From Candidatus Vallotiella sp. (ex Adelges kitamiensis) (lineage in GTDB: Bacteria > Pseudomonadota > Gammaproteobacteria > Burkholderiales > Burkholderiaceae): 64,000 bases of DNA. Positions 21,128 to 31,320 of the stretch are shown here, in pieces. Below the pieces are notes generated by a model. It was not told where the DNA came from, searched no databases, and saw nothing but the letters and a program-made list of their open reading frames with translations. Both the position numbers and the translations under genes were made by a program. How positions within the stretch are numbered: position 1 is the first letter of the stretch; every line of letters begins with the position of its first letter. The DNA lies in contig NZ_CP080504.1 of the NCBI RefSeq assembly GCF_020342435.1, positions 821,081 to 885,080 on the forward strand. The letters are read 5' to 3'.

Positions 21128-23710
21128 AACCCAAACTTTCTCTAGAGAACAGAAAGCACTTATAGATGCCATACGTTAAAAACGTGACTGTTATTGTACA
21201 AAGCTTATGTAGAAATATTACAATCTTTACATGGGAATTTTTCATCATAGTATGATGATACTCAAATAAGTTATCTAACGTTAGCATGACGTTCACTTTT
21301 TAAGTGATAGCTACCGATAAAATTAGTTGCAGAAAAAATGATAGTACTTTAACCTGATTACTTATTCATGCGTAATACAAAGATTAAAACTGACGAATAA
21401 GCCGCATCAACCAAACATAACGCTCAAATACATATAGCCAGGGTACTGGAGTATTTCTAGTATATTTTTTCTGTAAAATACAAGCCCGTAGCTTTCTAAT
21501 ATGTTGCTGAGCACTCATTATTAAAACACATCTTAATTAAGGTACCTAACTTACCGATTTACTGGTTCATTTTTAGCACCTTAAATAGAAAACCATACCT
21601 ATCACTTTTTATTATAGTTCGAACTCATTTTACACCTGGCAATCTTTTGTACAGCTAGCGCTGTCCTGCTCAAGAATACAGTTAATCGGATCTGATATTT
21701 TCAATCGATAAAAAATTATCTGAATGAGCAATCTAGCCTTAGGTAGCCAAGAAGCTTATAGTAGATCTCATTCATGCAAAGTGTCATGTTTATGACATGT
21801 AATCTCAGTAAATCTCAATCTAAGCTGTCAAAAATTAACTCGGCGAGCAGCTTTAACACTGGAGTACTATTAAGGCCTCCTTTATACATATACGGTTAAA
21901 CCAATAACTCATGCTGATTTTGGCATATAAATGTTATCGGCACGGCACGCAAATTAATCAAACGAAGATGTTATAAGTCTTGCCTATTCTCTGCTATGGT
22001 TCATATCTAGCCTCTGCTGTTTTAGTCTTTGTTATTTAGAGAGAGATCTCTATATAGCGCGATTCAGCGTTAGCTAAAACGCACCACCAATGCCGAGATT
22101 TGCTTTCTAGTATTTTGTTGTCTAGACCGTATACGGTAAGTGTTAACTGACACAACATCGATGAGATGTCAGATGATATTAAGAGCCACACTTCTCTAAA
22201 AGCACCCTTACAACACAAGATACCAGCATGCTCAAATCAAACATTTGTCCAATGCGATAAAATGAAATACAGCTACTTAAGGTAGATTATCCGATAGGAC
22301 GAGAGTCTGCTCGTTACAGCGTTGTTAATTTTTTGAGATAACGGAATAGCAAGTCAGTTTATCCACTGTTCTGCGTATAACAAAGTCATACCCAGTGTAC
22401 TAAAATAGCCGCGCTAATTCGTGATGTGATGGCAGCAAGTAGCCTCAGCATCAGCGTAAGAGCCTCGGTACTTGGCTGGTATATCCCCCGTGTACCCCCC
22501 CTAGACTAAAATCGATACGGCGAAAATACTGTTACGTCCTCCTCAATACCCGTAAGCGATTTCGATAAATGTCCACTTACAGTGAACCTATAGTGTATAT
22601 CAATAGCATAATCTAAATGTCCAGCTCTACTAGCATTTCTAATACGCATTACAAACATTAACAATTTATGTTTATTACATAATAAAGACGCTGCTTCCTC
22701 TACAGATATTATATTTTTCTACTGGTCATACCGTACGCGGACTACAATTTAGCTTATAATGCCCTACCGCCACTAGAACTGAGTTATACTTATACGTAAA
22801 GAGACAGGCACCTATTTGGGTATACTAATCGATAAACGGCACACGCGTATACCCGTGTCATACACGGTTTTACCGCTACGCATTGAGCTTTCAGACTTTC
22901 CGGTTCACCTATGTCTCTAGCACTTATCGTTCTTGATACCATGAACTTAGCAATTACTAGATTTTTCTAAATTTGTACTTGACCTGTTGAATAGATTACA
23001 GTTGTTAGCATGCTGTCATTAGATATGTGCTGACATTGCAATTAGGGAGATTGATCGTATCGATGCTCATAATAGCAAACTTACTTAGCAAGTACGATAA
23101 TAATCGTACTCAGTGTGTTTATATCTGATCGCATTTAGTAATGTCACTTCGACTTTTTTCTTCATGACGCATCACTACAAACAGCTGAACATAGTCGGCT
23201 GTTTAGACCTTAACTTCCATCAGATTAGCGAATCTGATGGGGGCGCGCGCTAGGTATAACTTACTATCGTAAATCTAGATAAAAAGAGCGGTCTTCAAAG
23301 ACATAATTAGGCTAACGCTGCATTCAATAATATTGATATTTTTACTATTTGGTCTATGACTTGCCAGTTACTGGCGTACTAGTCGTGTCTTCTGGCTAGA
23401 GCACTTTTTTAAAGTAACTTTGATTCTGCAATGTTCTGCTAGTTTACTTATTGGGGGTGAAGCTACTGCGAACACTAATATGATTTTCGAGGGCTAATTA
23501 TTACGCTAGCTTACTCTACATGATTACCTGATAGAGATCAGTGTACTTAGGTTGGTTTTATAGTGAATACACTTGAAACAGCAACTGTTTTTCTAGTGTA
23601 AATACACATCAGCACTCAAGTAACCCGCGAAGGTTAGTGCGATTATATACGAACGCAGCGTGACAAAAATAGAGATTTCACTACTGGTGCACTAACCTTA
23701 TCATACTCGA
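21128..23710. other. 2.6 kb gene-free region
   Basis: I recognise no protein or RNA gene on either strand. It holds a C7 run at 22495-22501 and a perfect hairpin at 23217-23240 (separate entry). Composition is AT-rich throughout. It is probably old pseudogene DNA decayed beyond recognition. Confidence 0.55.
23217..23240. repeat. perfect 10-bp hairpin
   Basis: Arms CCATCAGATT and AATCTGATGG flank an AGCG tetraloop, followed on the plus strand by a GC run (GGGCGCGCGC). There is no T-run on either side and no gene ends nearby; the nearest start is the MFS gene 470 bp to the right. It may be a relic terminator or part of a small RNA. Confidence 0.6.
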
Positions 23711-24874
23711 ATGAAAGTTATCTTTACACGCGACTTCTACGCGTTAATCACTAGCGTTGCTATCGTTGGACTAGGCATTGGCACTACGTTGCCGCTCACA
23801 GCCATAGCGTTAATGCAAGCCGGCTATGGTTCACATGTAATTGGTGTTCTGACCGCTGCGCAGGCGGGCGGGGGACTCGCAATCATTCCATTCGTAGGGC
23901 GCATCACATCTCGCATTGGCGCACATCGCGCTATTATCAGCATGGTGTGGATAATATCGATTGCAACGCTTGCGATGCAATTGACTGTTAACCTTATTGC
24001 GTGGACCCTCCTGAGGGCGATCTCAGGTGCCGCTTTGATGCTGTTGTTCACGATCACTGAAGTCTGGGTACATCAACTCACTCAGGATCGATCGCGTGGG
24101 CGCATCGTCGCGCTATATACGACTAACTTTACCCTGTTCCAAATGGCTGGCCCGCTACTAGTTACTTTAATCGCTCGATATCCTGGATTACGTTTTGCAT
24201 TATGCGCTGTAATTTTCCTGCTAGCTCTGCCAGGTCTGTCAATGATGCGCATCACCCACGCTATTAGTCCAGCCGATGAAAATTCTCATGGGATCTGGAA
24301 GACGATATTACCACGCATGCTTGCACCCGTAATCGGTGTAGGATTTTTTGCATTATTTGATACTTTATCCCTATCATTGCTGCCATTGTTTGCGCTCTAT
24401 CATGGCATCTCAACAGAACTAGCTGTCATGTTTGGGTCCGCAATCCTTCTTGGCGACACGCTGTGTACATTCTTCCTTGGGTGGCTGGCTGATCAGTTCG
24501 GCCGAGAACGTATACACTTTGGTGCTGCACTGGTTGTTACTCTGTTGCTACCAACATTGCCGGCGGTAGCCGCGCAGCCGTGTCTATGTTGGCCCGTTCT
24601 GATTATTCTTGGTGCAGCTTCAGGGGGAGTCTACACGCTGTCTCTATCGACAATTGGAGAGCGTTTTCGTGGTCCATCGCTAGTTGCTGCTAGCTCTTTA
24701 ATCAGCGCATCATGGGGCGTAGCGAGTTTCTTGGGGATGATAGTTTCTGGCACGCTAATGCGCATGAATAGCCCCGACATGCTAGTTCTCGTGCTGTTTG
24801 CTGGTATCAGCCTGTTTATTTGTGCACATTTATGGGAACAGTATGCTGCACGAGCTTGCAATACGAGGCTATAA
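23711..24874 (+). CDS. major facilitator superfamily transporter
   Basis: This 387-residue protein has about twelve hydrophobic segments and the MFS layout: a short N-terminus, a cytoplasmic loop after the second helix (GRITSRIGAHRA), a central cytoplasmic loop near residues 185-200, and a second-half equivalent GWLADQFGRERIH. It resembles the YcaD-like group of proton-coupled exporters, but the substrate cannot be read. The gene stands alone between empty regions on both sides, and its GC-richer coding sequence is intact, arguing for retained function. No clear ribosome site precedes the ATG. Confidence 0.85.
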   Translation: MKVIFTRDFYALITSVAIVGLGIGTTLPLTAIALMQAGYGSHVIGVLTAAQAGGGLAIIPFVGRITSRIGAHRAIISMVWIISIATLAMQLTVNLIAWTLLRAISGAALMLLFTITEVWVHQLTQDRSRGRIVALYTTNFTLFQMAGPLLVTLIARYPGLRFALCAVIFLLALPGLSMMRITHAISPADENSHGIWKTILPRMLAPVIGVGFFALFDTLSLSLLPLFALYHGISTELAVMFGSAILLGDTLCTFFLGWLADQFGRERIHFGAALVVTLLLPTLPAVAAQPCLCWPVLIILGAASGGVYTLSLSTIGERFRGPSLVAASSLISASWGVASFLGMIVSGTLMRMNSPDMLVLVLFAGISLFICAHLWEQYAARACNTRL

Positions 24875-25552
24875 AAACTTCTAAATAGCCTTCTCAGTTA
24901 TTAGCTCGAAAAGAAAGTGCTGATATCGGCGACTTTCGAGTCAGATTAGTCTCTATGTCATACATATCCCCCCCGAAACCAAACTTGATTCTAAGCTTTA
25001 TTAGACCACGCAAAATTCTTAGGAGCATCAATTTTTTCGGTTTAAGAATTACAGCAACTTCTCTTATTTCCCTGGATTCTTCCTAATTGCCTAGCTGCTG
25101 TATGGCCAGCTTACTTAATTAACTGGATATTGTTATATCCTTGTACAAAGATACAGGGCCGGTACAATAGACTTTGACTCTTCGCTTCATCGAAACAGCT
25201 AAATAGCCTATCATATTTATGTCAATGATAATCTGCTTTCATAAGTCTGAATACTTGCTGATGCTCTTTGAATAGGGTACAAAGCGTCGGCATAGTGCGA
25301 CTCAACGTGCCCCCCACGATTATCGTGTCGTCACCGTCGCTAGTAGTGGCTTTGTGCTGTGTTAGTAGTACATTCGTTCTATATATATCAAGTGTGCATC
25401 GTGCGTATGCATGTCAGTTTTACAATCGATACAGTGTGCAATCTTGTGCAACACTGTAGAGTTAGCACAGACAGCACACTGCACGCGGTATAGCTTCACG
25501 TATCTCGGACGCATCCGCCCCATCCAAACTTAGAACGCTAAGGTATTTCACG
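24875..25552. other. spacer upstream of the GH15 gene
   Basis: The first part is ordinary AT-rich DNA with a C7 run at 24968-24974. From about 25270 on the DNA is GC-richer than other spacers and contains a 63-codon plus-strand frame (25268-25459) with no family resemblance. An ACAGTGT/ACACTGT inverted repeat lies near 25430-25456. It may be a decayed gene or a long leader; I cannot tell. Confidence 0.45.
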
Positions 25553-27385
25553 ATGATCCTGTCTTCTACCGAGTCATCCCCGACCCCTCCCCTCTGTGCC
25601 GCCTCCTATCACTCGCTTGATCTCGGCGTTATCGGCAATTGCGCGTTTAGCGCTCTGATCGATAAGATGGGCTGTGTTGTCTGGAGCTGCCTGCCGCGCT
25701 TTGATAGCGATCCAGTCTTCAATGCACTAATCGATACTTCAGATCACGCTGGCTTATGGAGTATTAAGCTCGAGAACTATGCATATAGCGAGCAGTTTTA
25801 CGAACCAAACACCGCTGTGCTGCGGACGCGTTTGTACGATACCAAGGGACAGGGTATTGAAATTACTGACTTCGCACCACGCTTCTATTCACGCGGTCAG
25901 CATTTCCGCCCTATAACAATTGTGCGCCGTGTGAAGCCGTTAGAAGGCGCAGTGCGCATTACGATTCAGCTACGCCCTCGTTTTAACTGGGGCCGCTTGA
26001 TACCCATGATTACGCAAGACAGCCAGCATATCCGCTATGTTGGCTCCTCCCAAATGCTACGGCTCACGACTGACGCACCCTTGTCGTACATCGTCTCAGA
26101 ACAGAAGTTTCTACTTGATCGTAAAGTTAATTTTATTCTGGGTTCGGATGAAGTACTCGCCAAAAGCATCGAGAATACGGCACACGATTTTGAGCAAGAC
26201 ACTATTCAGTACTGGCGAATGTGGAGCAGCCGGCTTGCGATATCACTTGAATGGCAGGATGCAGTAATACGTGCAGCGATCACGCTAAAGCTATCACTTT
26301 TTGAGGATACTGGTGCAATCATCGCTGCAATGACCACTAGCATCCCGGAAGCGCCAAATAGTAGTCGTAACTGGGACTACCGCTATTGCTGGCTCCGCGA
26401 TGCATTTTTTGTCGTGCGCGCTCTAAATAGTTTATCTGAAGTTAGCACTATGGAAGACTACCTACGCTGGTTACGCAATATCATATTGCGTTCTAAAGGA
26501 GGGCATATCAAACCACTCTATGGTATTGGTCTGGAAGAATCACTTCCAGAATCGATTGTCCAGCATCTGAGTGGATACCGCGGCCAGACACCAGTACGCG
26601 TAGGGAATCAGGCATACGAACACTTCCAGCATGATGTGTACGGTAATATTATCCTGGGTGCAGCACAGGCTTTTTATGATCGACGTTTAATACGCCCCGC
26701 CGGTCTATTTGAGTTTAAGCATCTAGAGGCTGTTGGAGAGAATGCCTATCAAATATATAGAAAACCAGATGCAGGTATGTGGGAGCTGCGCTCGCGCGCT
26801 CGAATCCATACCTCGTCGGTACTAATGAACTGGGCAGCTTGCGATCGGCTTTCAAAAATCGCGAGTACGCTTAGGCTACCTGAGCGTGAAATGCTATGGC
26901 GTAAGCGCGCTGACTCAATCCGAGAATATCTGCTAAATAACGCATGGAATAAAGAGCGAGGCGCATTTGCTGAAAGCATTGGCGGACGAGATCTGGACGC
27001 AAGCGTGCTATTGATGGCTGAGGTCAATATAATTAATGCTCAAGATCCGCGCTTCATATCCACTGTTGAAGCACTAGAGAAATCGCTATGCGATGGCCCC
27101 TACATGCGACGCTATGAAGCACCGGACGACTTTGGTAAACCAGAAACTGCATTTAATATCTGCACATTTTGGCGTATCGATGCATTAGCTAGAATTGGTC
27201 GTCGTAAAGAAGCACGCTCAATTTTTGAGGCAATGCTAGCAGCGCGGAACCACCTAGGTTTGCTATCTGAAGATACACATCCAATTACTGGCGAGATGTG
27301 GGGAAACTTTCCGCAAACCTATTCAATGGTTGGTATTATTAATTGTGCAATGCGGCTTTCCGAGCCGTGGGATTCTGTTATCTAA
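25553..27385 (+). CDS. glycoside hydrolase family 15 protein (glucoamylase/trehalase-like)
   Basis: The protein has 610 residues. An N-terminal beta-sandwich region (about 15-225) begins with LGVIGNCAFSALID, followed by an (alpha/alpha)6 barrel: NWDYRYCWLRDAFF, YRGQTPVRVGNQAYEHFQHDVYG, GRDLDASVLLM, FNICTFWRIDAL and the late acidic motif LLSEDTHPITGEMWGNFPQTYSMVG. Bacterial proteins of this type are cytosolic and lack a signal peptide, as here; they act on trehalose or alpha-glucans and in Burkholderia often sit near otsA. No otsA is present in this window. An AAGG lies 9 bases before the ATG. The exact substrate, glucoamylase versus trehalase, is unresolved. Confidence 0.88.
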   Translation: MILSSTESSPTPPLCAASYHSLDLGVIGNCAFSALIDKMGCVVWSCLPRFDSDPVFNALIDTSDHAGLWSIKLENYAYSEQFYEPNTAVLRTRLYDTKGQGIEITDFAPRFYSRGQHFRPITIVRRVKPLEGAVRITIQLRPRFNWGRLIPMITQDSQHIRYVGSSQMLRLTTDAPLSYIVSEQKFLLDRKVNFILGSDEVLAKSIENTAHDFEQDTIQYWRMWSSRLAISLEWQDAVIRAAITLKLSLFEDTGAIIAAMTTSIPEAPNSSRNWDYRYCWLRDAFFVVRALNSLSEVSTMEDYLRWLRNIILRSKGGHIKPLYGIGLEESLPESIVQHLSGYRGQTPVRVGNQAYEHFQHDVYGNIILGAAQAFYDRRLIRPAGLFEFKHLEAVGENAYQIYRKPDAGMWELRSRARIHTSSVLMNWAACDRLSKIASTLRLPEREMLWRKRADSIREYLLNNAWNKERGAFAESIGGRDLDASVLLMAEVNIINAQDPRFISTVEALEKSLCDGPYMRRYEAPDDFGKPETAFNICTFWRIDALARIGRRKEARSIFEAMLAARNHLGLLSEDTHPITGEMWGNFPQTYSMVGIINCAMRLSEPWDSVI

Positions 27386-27631
27386 GTGCAGGCTCTTACC
27401 GCAAAAATAACATCTCTATTTAAGAAACATACCCCAGCGATTTTTAGCTTCAGCGTAGAAGTTCTAAGCATACTATACCTATAGCAGCTTCTACGAGGTG
27501 GGGCGTGAATGATCTGAGGTTTGATCTAGTATAGAGGGTAGCTATTTAGTGTGCTAAATAATTAAGACGTTGTTCGTGGTGCATTATATATATATTCATG
27601 AGTATCTATGACTAACTAGCAACCAGAATGC

Positions 27632-28393
27632 CTAGCTTTTTAACCGATATCCAGTCTTGAAGATCCACGCGACAATGCCTATAAATAGAGCTAGACATGA
27701 GAATGTCACACCTAGGCAGATTCTAATATTCACTTGAGTTTCGGCTTGGAAGCTCCAGCGAAATCCATTCACTAGGTACACTACCGGGTTAAATAGTGCT
27801 ACCGTGCGCCAAAACGCCGGTAGCATGTCAATCGAATAAAAACTGCCCCCAAGAAACGTCAACGGCGTAATAATTAGCAATGGCACAAACTGTAACTTCT
27901 CAAAGTTATCGGCCCACACGCCGATAATAAAGCCGAATAATGCAAATGTGAATGCAGTCAGAAGCAAAAACAGTAGCATGAAACCAGGATGATTAATCTG
28001 GACTGGAACAAACAGATGAGCCGTAGCGAGGATGATCAGTCCCAACATAACCGACTTAGTAGAAGCCGCGCCGACATAGCCAATTACAATCTCGATATAA
28101 GATACTGGTGCAGATAGAAGCTCGTATATAGTTCCAGTGAAACGCGGGAAGTAGATACCGAACGAGGCATTTGAGATACTTTGCGTAAGAAGTGATAGCA
28201 TGATTAGTCCGGGCACAATAAATGCTCCGTAGCTTATGCCGTTAACATATTGTATGCGCGAGCCGATGGTTGTACCAAACACGATAAAATACAGTGACGT
28301 CGAAATTACAGGTGACACGACACTTTGCATCAGAGTCCGCCACGTGCGCGCCATCTCAAAGCAGTAAATTGCACGAATTGCATATATATTCAT
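27632..28393 (-). CDS. yadH: ABC-2 type exporter permease (YadH-like)
   Basis: The protein of about 253 residues has six membrane segments and the ABC-2 membrane signature; [19 protein letters not shown] before the last helices is the diagnostic motif of this family. It partners with the ATPase encoded just upstream. The chosen ATG (28393) overlaps the ATPase stop in a TAATG, a sign of translational coupling; the frame is open for 11 more codons upstream, which I leave out. The cargo of YadGH-type exporters is unknown. Confidence 0.88.
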   Translation of the reverse strand: MNIYAIRAIYCFEMARTWRTLMQSVVSPVISTSLYFIVFGTTIGSRIQYVNGISYGAFIVPGLIMLSLLTQSISNASFGIYFPRFTGTIYELLSAPVSYIEIVIGYVGAASTKSVMLGLIILATAHLFVPVQINHPGFMLLFLLLTAFTFALFGFIIGVWADNFEKLQFVPLLIITPLTFLGGSFYSIDMLPAFWRTVALFNPVVYLVNGFRWSFQAETQVNIRICLGVTFSCLALFIGIVAWIFKTGYRLKS

Positions 28394-29343
28394 TATGGCG
28401 CTTCCTTTCTGGGTGGTTCGCGACACTCTTCCATGAGGTTCACGAAGATATCTTCCAAGGAGCTTTGTGTCGTTTGTAAGTCTTTAAAAGCGATATTTTC
28501 GTTATCTAGATCTCGCAGTAATTCGATGATACCGGCATGCTCTGCTCGCTTATCATAGGTGTAGATGAGCTCGTTACCTCCACGAGCTAGCTCGAGCCCG
28601 TATACAGCAAGCCGGCGCGGAATACGCTGTAGTGCCACATGTAACTGAAGTGTAAGTCGCTTTTTACCCAGCTTACGTATCAACTCGGTTTTCTGGTCAA
28701 CAAGAATGATCTCACCATTACGGATGACGCCAATGCGATCAGCCATCTCTTCAGCTTCATCAATATAGTGTGTGGTTAAGATAATTGTCACACCGCTGTC
28801 TCGCAAAGAGCGCACAAGTCTCCACATATCACGTCGTAACTCGACATCTACACCAGCAGTTGGCTCATCTAGGAATAATATACGCGGTTCGTGCGACAGT
28901 GCCTTAGCGATCATTACGCGGCGCTTCATACCGCCGGATAACGTGCGGATCTTATTATCTTTCTTATCCCAGAGCGATAGTGCCTTTAGCACTTTTTCAA
29001 TATATACAGGATTAGCTGGCTTACCGAACAAACCGCGACTAAATGACACTGTACGCCATACCGATTCGAATGTATCGGTAGTCAACTCTTGTGGCAATAA
29101 TCCAATAGTTGAGCGGGCAGCACGGTAATTGGTAATTATGTCATGGCCGTCAACCGTAACGCGCCCTTCGCTAGGATTGACAATGCCGCAGATAATACTG
29201 ATTAGCGTCGTCTTGCCAGCACCGTTTGATCCAAGAAGCGCGAAGATCTCGCTACGTTGGATATCAAGGTTAATATCGTTCAGCGCTCGGAATCCGGACG
29301 CATACGTCTTTGAGAGGTTAGATATAGAAAGAATCGTTTGCAT
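28393..29343 (-). CDS. yadG: ABC exporter ATP-binding protein (YadG-like)
   Basis: This ATPase of about 316 residues has Walker [11 protein letters not shown]-loop LLPQELT, signature LSGGMKRR, Walker [13 protein letters not shown] and the H-loop His in LTTHY. A C-terminal domain of about 85 residues ends in [10 protein letters not shown], typical of ABC-2 exporter ATPases. The ATG at 29343 (protein MQTILSIS) is preceded by CCAGGGC and fits homologues better than the upstream extension to 29436. It is co-transcribed with yadH and divergent from znuA. Confidence 0.9.
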   Translation of the reverse strand: MQTILSISNLSKTYASGFRALNDINLDIQRSEIFALLGSNGAGKTTLISIICGIVNPSEGRVTVDGHDIITNYRAARSTIGLLPQELTTDTFESVWRTVSFSRGLFGKPANPVYIEKVLKALSLWDKKDNKIRTLSGGMKRRVMIAKALSHEPRILFLDEPTAGVDVELRRDMWRLVRSLRDSGVTIILTTHYIDEAEEMADRIGVIRNGEIILVDQKTELIRKLGKKRLTLQLHVALQRIPRRLAVYGLELARGGNELIYTYDKRAEHAGIIELLRDLDNENIAFKDLQTTQSSLEDIFVNLMEECREPPRKEAP

Positions 29344-29436
29344 GCCCTGGACAATAGCAGAAGCTATTGTTTTTTTCAGCCTCAACTCTCTTCGAAAACA
29401 CATCATCTGTAATTTCGATACGAGAAAATAGCACAT

Positions 29437-29451
29437 TGTTATATTATAATA
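29437..29451 (+). promoter_or_regulatory. probable Zur box upstream of znuA
   Basis: TGTTATATTATAATA matches the proteobacterial Zur core TGTTATA-N-TATAACA at all fixed positions but one. It lies about 65 bp before the znuA start, in the divergent yadG/znuA spacer, where zinc-dependent repression of znuACB would be expected. The site is pure AT-type sequence, so chance occurrence is possible. No zur gene lies in the window. Confidence 0.5.
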
Positions 29452-29516
29452 TACACTTATACTAGCCTTCTTACTATTATGATGCGGATCTCCCTGGAAC
29501 CGTTTTGAACCGTTTT

Positions 29517-30416
29517 ATGAAACGCCTTATTGCAACCGTCAGTGCATTAATCATTCTCTATATTTCACTATTCTCCCCGACGTCGTCACAGGCTACTAGC
29601 CATCAGACGATCCAAGTTATTGCGGTCGAAAATTTTTATGGAGAACTAGTAAAAATGCTAGGCGGCCCCTATGTGTCGGTTATAAGCATCCTCAGCAACC
29701 CTAACCAAGATCCACATCTTCTGGAGGCTAGCCCTAAGATTGCACGCACATACGCCTCTGCACAACTACTTGTTTACAACGGAGCAAACTATAATCCATG
29801 GTTGCCTAGGCTACTTTCTAGCTCACGAAAAAACCGTAAGCCGCATACAGAAATTGTTGCTGCCGATCTAGTTGGTAAGAAGCCAGGCGACAATCCACAT
29901 CTGTGGTATTTACCTGCGACTATGCCGGCAGTAGCTCGTGCAGTTAGCGCATTCCTCGTACAAACAGATCCAGCGCATAAAGCTGACTACGCTGTCCGGT
30001 TAACCCGCTTTATCGACTCGATAAAGCCGATTGATCAAAAAATTGCAGAATTGAGGCAATACTATCAAGGTGAGCCCGTTACAGCTACCGAATCTGTATT
30101 CGGTTATATGGCTGAGGCTATTGGCCTAACAATGCATAACAAACGTTTTCAGCTTGCTGCAATGAACGAAACGGAGCCTAGCGCGGCCGATGTCGCGGCC
30201 TTCGAGCACGACTTAAGAACACGGCAAGTGAGGGTACTGATTTATAACAATCAAGCTAGCGATATGTCAACTCAACGGATGCTAAAGATTGCACAGCAGT
30301 CACATGTACCAATAGTGCATGTTACCGAAACAGAGCCAGATGGCAAAACGTATCATCAATGGATGCTGGAGCAACTCAATGCCTTGCAACGAGCATTGGA
30401 AGGACAAGTTCAATGA
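29517..30416 (+). CDS. znuA: zinc/manganese ABC transporter substrate-binding protein
   Basis: This TroA/ZnuA-family lipoprotein-like periplasmic receptor of about 299 residues has an N-terminal signal peptide (MKRLIATVSALIILYISLF) predicted to be cleaved near residues 25-28. Likely metal ligands are His67 (QDPHLLE) and His128 (NPHLWYLP). At the third usual His position there is Glu192 (TATESVFGYM instead of a HDAFGY-type motif), so the binding site is a variant and could prefer zinc or manganese. The ATG at 29517 is preferred to a TTG four codons upstream because it begins the signal peptide. It overlaps the ATPase gene by ATGA. Confidence 0.88.
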   Translation: MKRLIATVSALIILYISLFSPTSSQATSHQTIQVIAVENFYGELVKMLGGPYVSVISILSNPNQDPHLLEASPKIARTYASAQLLVYNGANYNPWLPRLLSSSRKNRKPHTEIVAADLVGKKPGDNPHLWYLPATMPAVARAVSAFLVQTDPAHKADYAVRLTRFIDSIKPIDQKIAELRQYYQGEPVTATESVFGYMAEAIGLTMHNKRFQLAAMNETEPSAADVAAFEHDLRTRQVRVLIYNNQASDMSTQRMLKIAQQSHVPIVHVTETEPDGKTYHQWMLEQLNALQRALEGQVQ

Positions 30417-31279
30417 GTGAGCTGGCGATTGAGCTAAATTGCGTGACGCTCAAATTAGGCACACGGTGTGTGCTTAACGATATTAGCTTTACTGTGAGTG
30501 CGGGCGAATTTATCGGTGTATTAGGTCCTAACGGTGCAGGAAAAACCACTCTAATGCGTGCGTTACTCGGGCTCTCGCCTCTTTCTTGCGGCAGGCTACG
30601 CGTGCTTAGGAAGCCAGTCACACCCGGTAATGCGGAAATCGGCTACATGCCGCAAGTGCGTAATATATCAACGGCACGACGTCTTTCCGGTCGGGACTTT
30701 ATAGCATGCGCGTTTGATGGGAATCGCTGGGGAATTACGCTAGCTCGGGGCCGAAAACGTAGAATAATAAATGACGTGCTATCGATTGTCGGTGCGTTAT
30801 CACTAGCTGATCGCCCCCTTATAGAATTATCTGGTGGAGAACGTCAGCGCCTCCTTCTAGCCCAATGCCTGCTTGGCCAACCCAGACTGCTATTGCTAGA
30901 TGAGCCATTGATAAGTTTAGATCTCAACCACCAAGCTAGCGTAGTCGAATTAGTACGGCGAGTACAACGTCAATTAGGCATCACCGTATTGTTTAGTGCT
31001 CATGAACTTAATCCACTACTTAATGTTATTGATCGTGTTCTCTACTTGGGTAACGGTCGTGCCGCGCTGGGCACCGTTGATGAAGTCATTACGCCACCAA
31101 TACTATCACGGTTGTACGGAGACGTACCAATCGACGTCATGCGACTTTCTGGGCGGATCTTTGTAATGTTGGGCGGCATAGAAATAGAGAAATCTCATCA
31201 TTCGCACAATAATAACGGCGGCTACGATGATCGGCATAGCACTACATCAGTCCCGGACTCCGATCACTTGTCGAGATAG
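30413..31279 (+). CDS. znuC: zinc ABC transporter ATP-binding protein with His-rich tail
   Basis: This 288-residue ATPase has Walker A GPNGAGKTT, Q-loop YMPQVRN, signature LSGGERQR, Walker B LLLLDEPLISLD and H-loop SAHELN. The start overlaps the znuA stop (ATGA). After the nucleotide-binding domain there is a hydrophilic tail from about residue 260 with several His and Asp (KSHHSHNNNGGYDDRH), a composition suited to metal binding in the cytosol. Similar tails are known in some zinc transport proteins, but its role here is inferred. It powers uptake through the permease encoded 41 bp downstream. Confidence 0.9.
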   Translation: MSELAIELNCVTLKLGTRCVLNDISFTVSAGEFIGVLGPNGAGKTTLMRALLGLSPLSCGRLRVLRKPVTPGNAEIGYMPQVRNISTARRLSGRDFIACAFDGNRWGITLARGRKRRIINDVLSIVGALSLADRPLIELSGGERQRLLLAQCLLGQPRLLLLDEPLISLDLNHQASVVELVRRVQRQLGITVLFSAHELNPLLNVIDRVLYLGNGRAALGTVDEVITPPILSRLYGDVPIDVMRLSGRIFVMLGGIEIEKSHHSHNNNGGYDDRHSTTSVPDSDHLSR

Positions 31280-31320
31280 CGTGCTAGATCGACATCATAT
31301 CACGGGATGTAGAGTATACA

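Noticed and set aside
22036-22218. 60-codon minus-strand frame in the gene desert
   Set aside because: No family resemblance, no ribosome site, no neighbouring partner.
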